Assembly (NCBI GenBank): GCA_947561585.1
Contig: CANNZV010001853.1
Coordinates: forward strand, 124,001 to 188,000
DNA: 64,000 nucleotides
Reading direction: 5' to 3'
Source: Caprella mutica
Lineage: Eukaryota > Arthropoda > Malacostraca > Amphipoda > Caprellidae
In this document: piece by piece, positions 61,201 through 64,000 of the stretch
Numbering within the stretch: the first letter of the stretch is position 1
Layout of the letters: each line of letters starts with the position of its first letter
The notes under the pieces: model-generated
The model's input: only the letters and a program-made list of their open reading frames with translations
The model's database searches: none
Told to the model about the DNA's origin: nothing
Position numbers and translations under genes: made by a program

Positions 61201-64000
61201 AGTCAAGGATTTATCTACTGCAAAGGATCTCTCTACAGCAAAGGATCAATCTACATTTAAGGATCTATCTTAAGCAAAGGTTTTATCTACAGCAAAGGAT
61301 CTATCTACAGCAAAGTGATCTATCTTCAGTAAAGGATCTATCTACAACTAATTATCTGTCCACACCAAAGGATCTTTCTACAGCGCAGGATCTGTCAACA
61401 GCAAAGGATCAATCTATAGCAAAAGATCTATTTACAACAAAAGTTCTATTTACAGCAAAGGATCTATCTACAGCAAAGGATCTATCTTCAGCAAAAGATC
61501 TATCTACAGCAAAGTGATCTATCTACAGTAAGGGATCTATCTACAGCAAAGAATCTATCTACACTATAGGATCTTTCAAAAGCGAAAGATCTTTCTACAG
61601 CAGAGGATCTTCCTACAGCAAAGGATCTATCTACAGCAAAGGATCTATTTACAGTATGGGATCTATCTACAACAACGGTTTTATCTACAATAAAAGATCT
61701 ATCTACAGAAAAGGATCTATCTACAGCGAGGAATCTATCTAAAGCAAAGGATCCATCTACAGCAAAGGATCTATCTACAGTAAAGGATCTATCTACTGCA
61801 AAGGAACTGTCTACAGCAAAGGATCTATCTACAACAAAGAATCTATCTACAGCAAAGGATCAATCTACAGCAAATGATCTATCTACAGTAAAGGGACTAC
61901 ATACAGCAAAGGATCCATCTACAGTCAAGGATCTATCAACAGCAAAGGATCAATCTAGGGCAAAAGATCTATTTACAACAAAAGTTCTATCTACAGCAAA
62001 AAATCTATCTACAGCAAAGGATCTATCTACAGGAAAGGATCTATCTACAGCAAAGGATCTATTTACAGTAAAGGAGCTATCTACAGCAAAAGATCTATCA
62101 ACACTGAGGGATCTATCTGCAGCAAAGGATCTATCTACAGCAAAGGATCTATTTTCAGCAAAGGATCTTTATACAGCATAGGATATATGTACAATAATGG
62201 ATCTATCTACTGCATAGGATACATATACTGCAAAGAATCTATCTACAGCAAAGAATCTATCTTCAGCAAAGAATCTATCAACAGAAAAGGATCTATCTAC
62301 AACAAAGGATCTATCTACAGCAATGGATCAATCTACAGCAAAGGATTTTTCTACAGTAAAAGAACTATCTACAGCAAAGGATCCATCTACAGAAAGGATT
62401 TATCTACAGCAAAGGATCCATCTACAGCAAAGGATCTATCTCAGCAAAGGATCTTTCTACAGAATAGGATCTATCTACAGCAAAGGATCTATCCACAATA
62501 TGTGATCTATTCACAGCAAAAGATCTATCTACAGCAAAGGATCTATCTACAGCAAATGATCAATCTATAGCAAAGGATATATCTACAGTAAAGGAACTCT
62601 ATACAGCCATAGGATCCATTTACAGCAAAGGATCTATCTACAACAAAGGATCTATCTACAGCAAAGGATCTATTTATAGCAGAGAATCTTTCTACAGCAA
62701 AAGATCTACTACAGCAAAGGATCTATCTTCAGCAAAGGATCTATTTACAGCAAAAGATCAATCCAAAGCAAAGGACCTATCTACAGCAAAGGATCTATCT
62801 ATAGTCAAGGATTTATCTACTGCAAAGGATCTCTCTACAACAAAGGATCTATCTACAGTCAAGGATTTATCTACTGCAAAGGATCTCTCTACAGCAAAGG
62901 ATCAATCTACATTTAAGGATCTATCTTAAGCAAAGGTTTTATCTACAGCAAAGGATCTATCTACAGCAAAGTGATCTATCTTCAGTAAAGGATCTATCTA
63001 CAACTAATTATCTGTCCACACCAAAGGATCTTTCTACAGCGCAGGATCTGTCAACAGCAAAGGATCAATCTATAGCAAAAGATCTATTTACAACAAAAGT
63101 TCTATTTACAGCAAAGGATCTATCTACAGCAAAGGATCTATCTTCAGCAAAAGATCTATCTACAGCAAAGTGATCTATCTACAGTAAGGGATCTATCTAC
63201 AGCAAAGAATCTATCTACACTATAGGATCTTTCAAAAGCGAAAGATCTTTCTACAGCAGAGGATCTTCCTACAGCAAAGGATCTATCTACAGCAAAGGAT
63301 CTATTTACAGTATGGGATCTATCTACAACAACGGTTTTATCTACAATAAAAGATCTATCTACAGAAAAGGATCTATCTACAGCGAGGAATCTATCTAAAG
63401 CAAAGGATCCATCTACAGCAAAGGATCTATCTACAGTAAAGGATCTATCTACTGCAAAGGAACTGTCTACAGCAAAGGATCTATCTACAACAAAGAATCT
63501 ATCTACAGCAAAGAATCTATGTTCAGCAAATAATCTATCTACAGCAAATGATCTATCTTCAGCAAAGGATCAATCTACAGCAAAGGATCAATCTACAGCA
63601 AATAATCTATCTACAGTAAAGGGACTATATACAGCAAAGGATCTATCTACAGCAAAGGATCTATCTACAACAAAGGATCTATCAACAGTAAAGGATCTAT
63701 TTACAACAAAGGATCTATCTACAACAACCGATTTATCTACAGCAAAGGATCTATCTACAGCAAAGGATCCATCTACAGCAACGGATCTATCTACAGTAAA
63801 GGATATATCTACTGCAAAGGATCTGTCTTCAGCAAAGGATCTATCTACAACAAAGAAACTATTCACAACAAAGAATCCATGTTCAGCAAATAATCTATCT
63901 ACAGCAAATGATCTATCTACAGCAAAGGATCAATCTACAGCAAAGGATCAATCTACAGCAAATAATCTATCAACAGTAAAGGGACTATATACAACAAAGG
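58202..64000 (+). repeat. 9,181-bp tandem satellite unit, copy 2 (cut by window end)
   Basis: Direct continuation of the preceding unit. About 5.8 kb is visible, and by eye it is almost base-identical to 49021-54819. Confidence 0.85.
60197..63508 (+). repeat. 1,656-bp direct duplication, second occurrence
   Basis: Same pair as 51016-54327, shifted by 9,181 bases. Confidence 0.8.

Larger units (their letters stand above)
44727..64000 (+). repeat. 18-bp satellite array, segment 5 (to window end)
   Basis: More than 19 kb of uninterrupted 18-bp monomer, over 1,000 copies, running off the window. It includes the partial third 13.7-kb-type unit, the 9,181-bp tandem and the 1,656-bp duplications. 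No transposon or gene is present. All long open frames here are consequences of the stop-free monomer. Confidence 0.95.

Noticed and set aside
18110..64000. Regular 18-base repeat considered as a CRISPR array
   Set aside because: Repeats are directly adjacent with no unique spacers, no cas genes, and a eukaryotic transposon context. It is a satellite.

Overview
The window looks like AT-rich nuclear DNA of a eukaryote, most likely an invertebrate animal. It carries a THAP-type P element, a Penelope-like element, a Ty3/Gypsy-type LTR retrotransposon and tens of kilobases of satellite. I see no conserved host gene, tRNA or rRNA. The host cannot be named from the sequence alone. Everything here was read by eye, with no database search.

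Layout. 1-4001: AT-rich spacer with a small MITE-like hairpin, a 45-bp tandem repeat, a 610-base assembly gap (2203-2812) and a short TTCCACT-type repeat. 4002-18109: a block bounded by two 194-bp terminal inverted repeats and a possible 4-bp target duplication (TACA). It looks like a large, decayed DNA transposon of a family I do not recognise. Nested in it at 11845-15243 is a P element with 8-bp target duplications and an N-terminal THAP remnant but no recognisable catalytic core. Several short repeat families fill the rest. 18110-64000: an array of an 18-bp satellite (consensus ggatctatctacagcaaa), interrupted only by transposons.

The array has nested higher-order structure. A 13,745-bp unit is tandemly duplicated (about 18114-31858 and 31859-45603) and followed by a partial third copy. 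A 9,181-bp unit is tandemly repeated from about 49021, and inside it a 1,656-bp unit (92 monomers) is duplicated. Each 13.7-kb unit carries the same LTR retrotransposon (gag, then pol in the -1 frame) and the same Penelope-like composite (one long minus-strand copy head-to-head with a 5'-truncated plus-strand copy). The third, partial unit has an unoccupied LTR insertion site, which gives the order of events: satellite, then LTR insertion, then segmental duplication.

Two signals stand out. First, the LTR retrotransposon is packed from LTR to LTR with short perfect hairpins (about 40 listed, a dozen with stems of 8 bp or more), far above a rough chance expectation. Second, the Penelope-like reading frame has about 30 in-frame TAA/TAG codons at positions that mostly suit glutamine, no internal TGA, and a TGA at its end. 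That is the pattern of a genetic code in which UAA/UAG encode Gln, although the neighbouring LTR element clearly uses the standard code.
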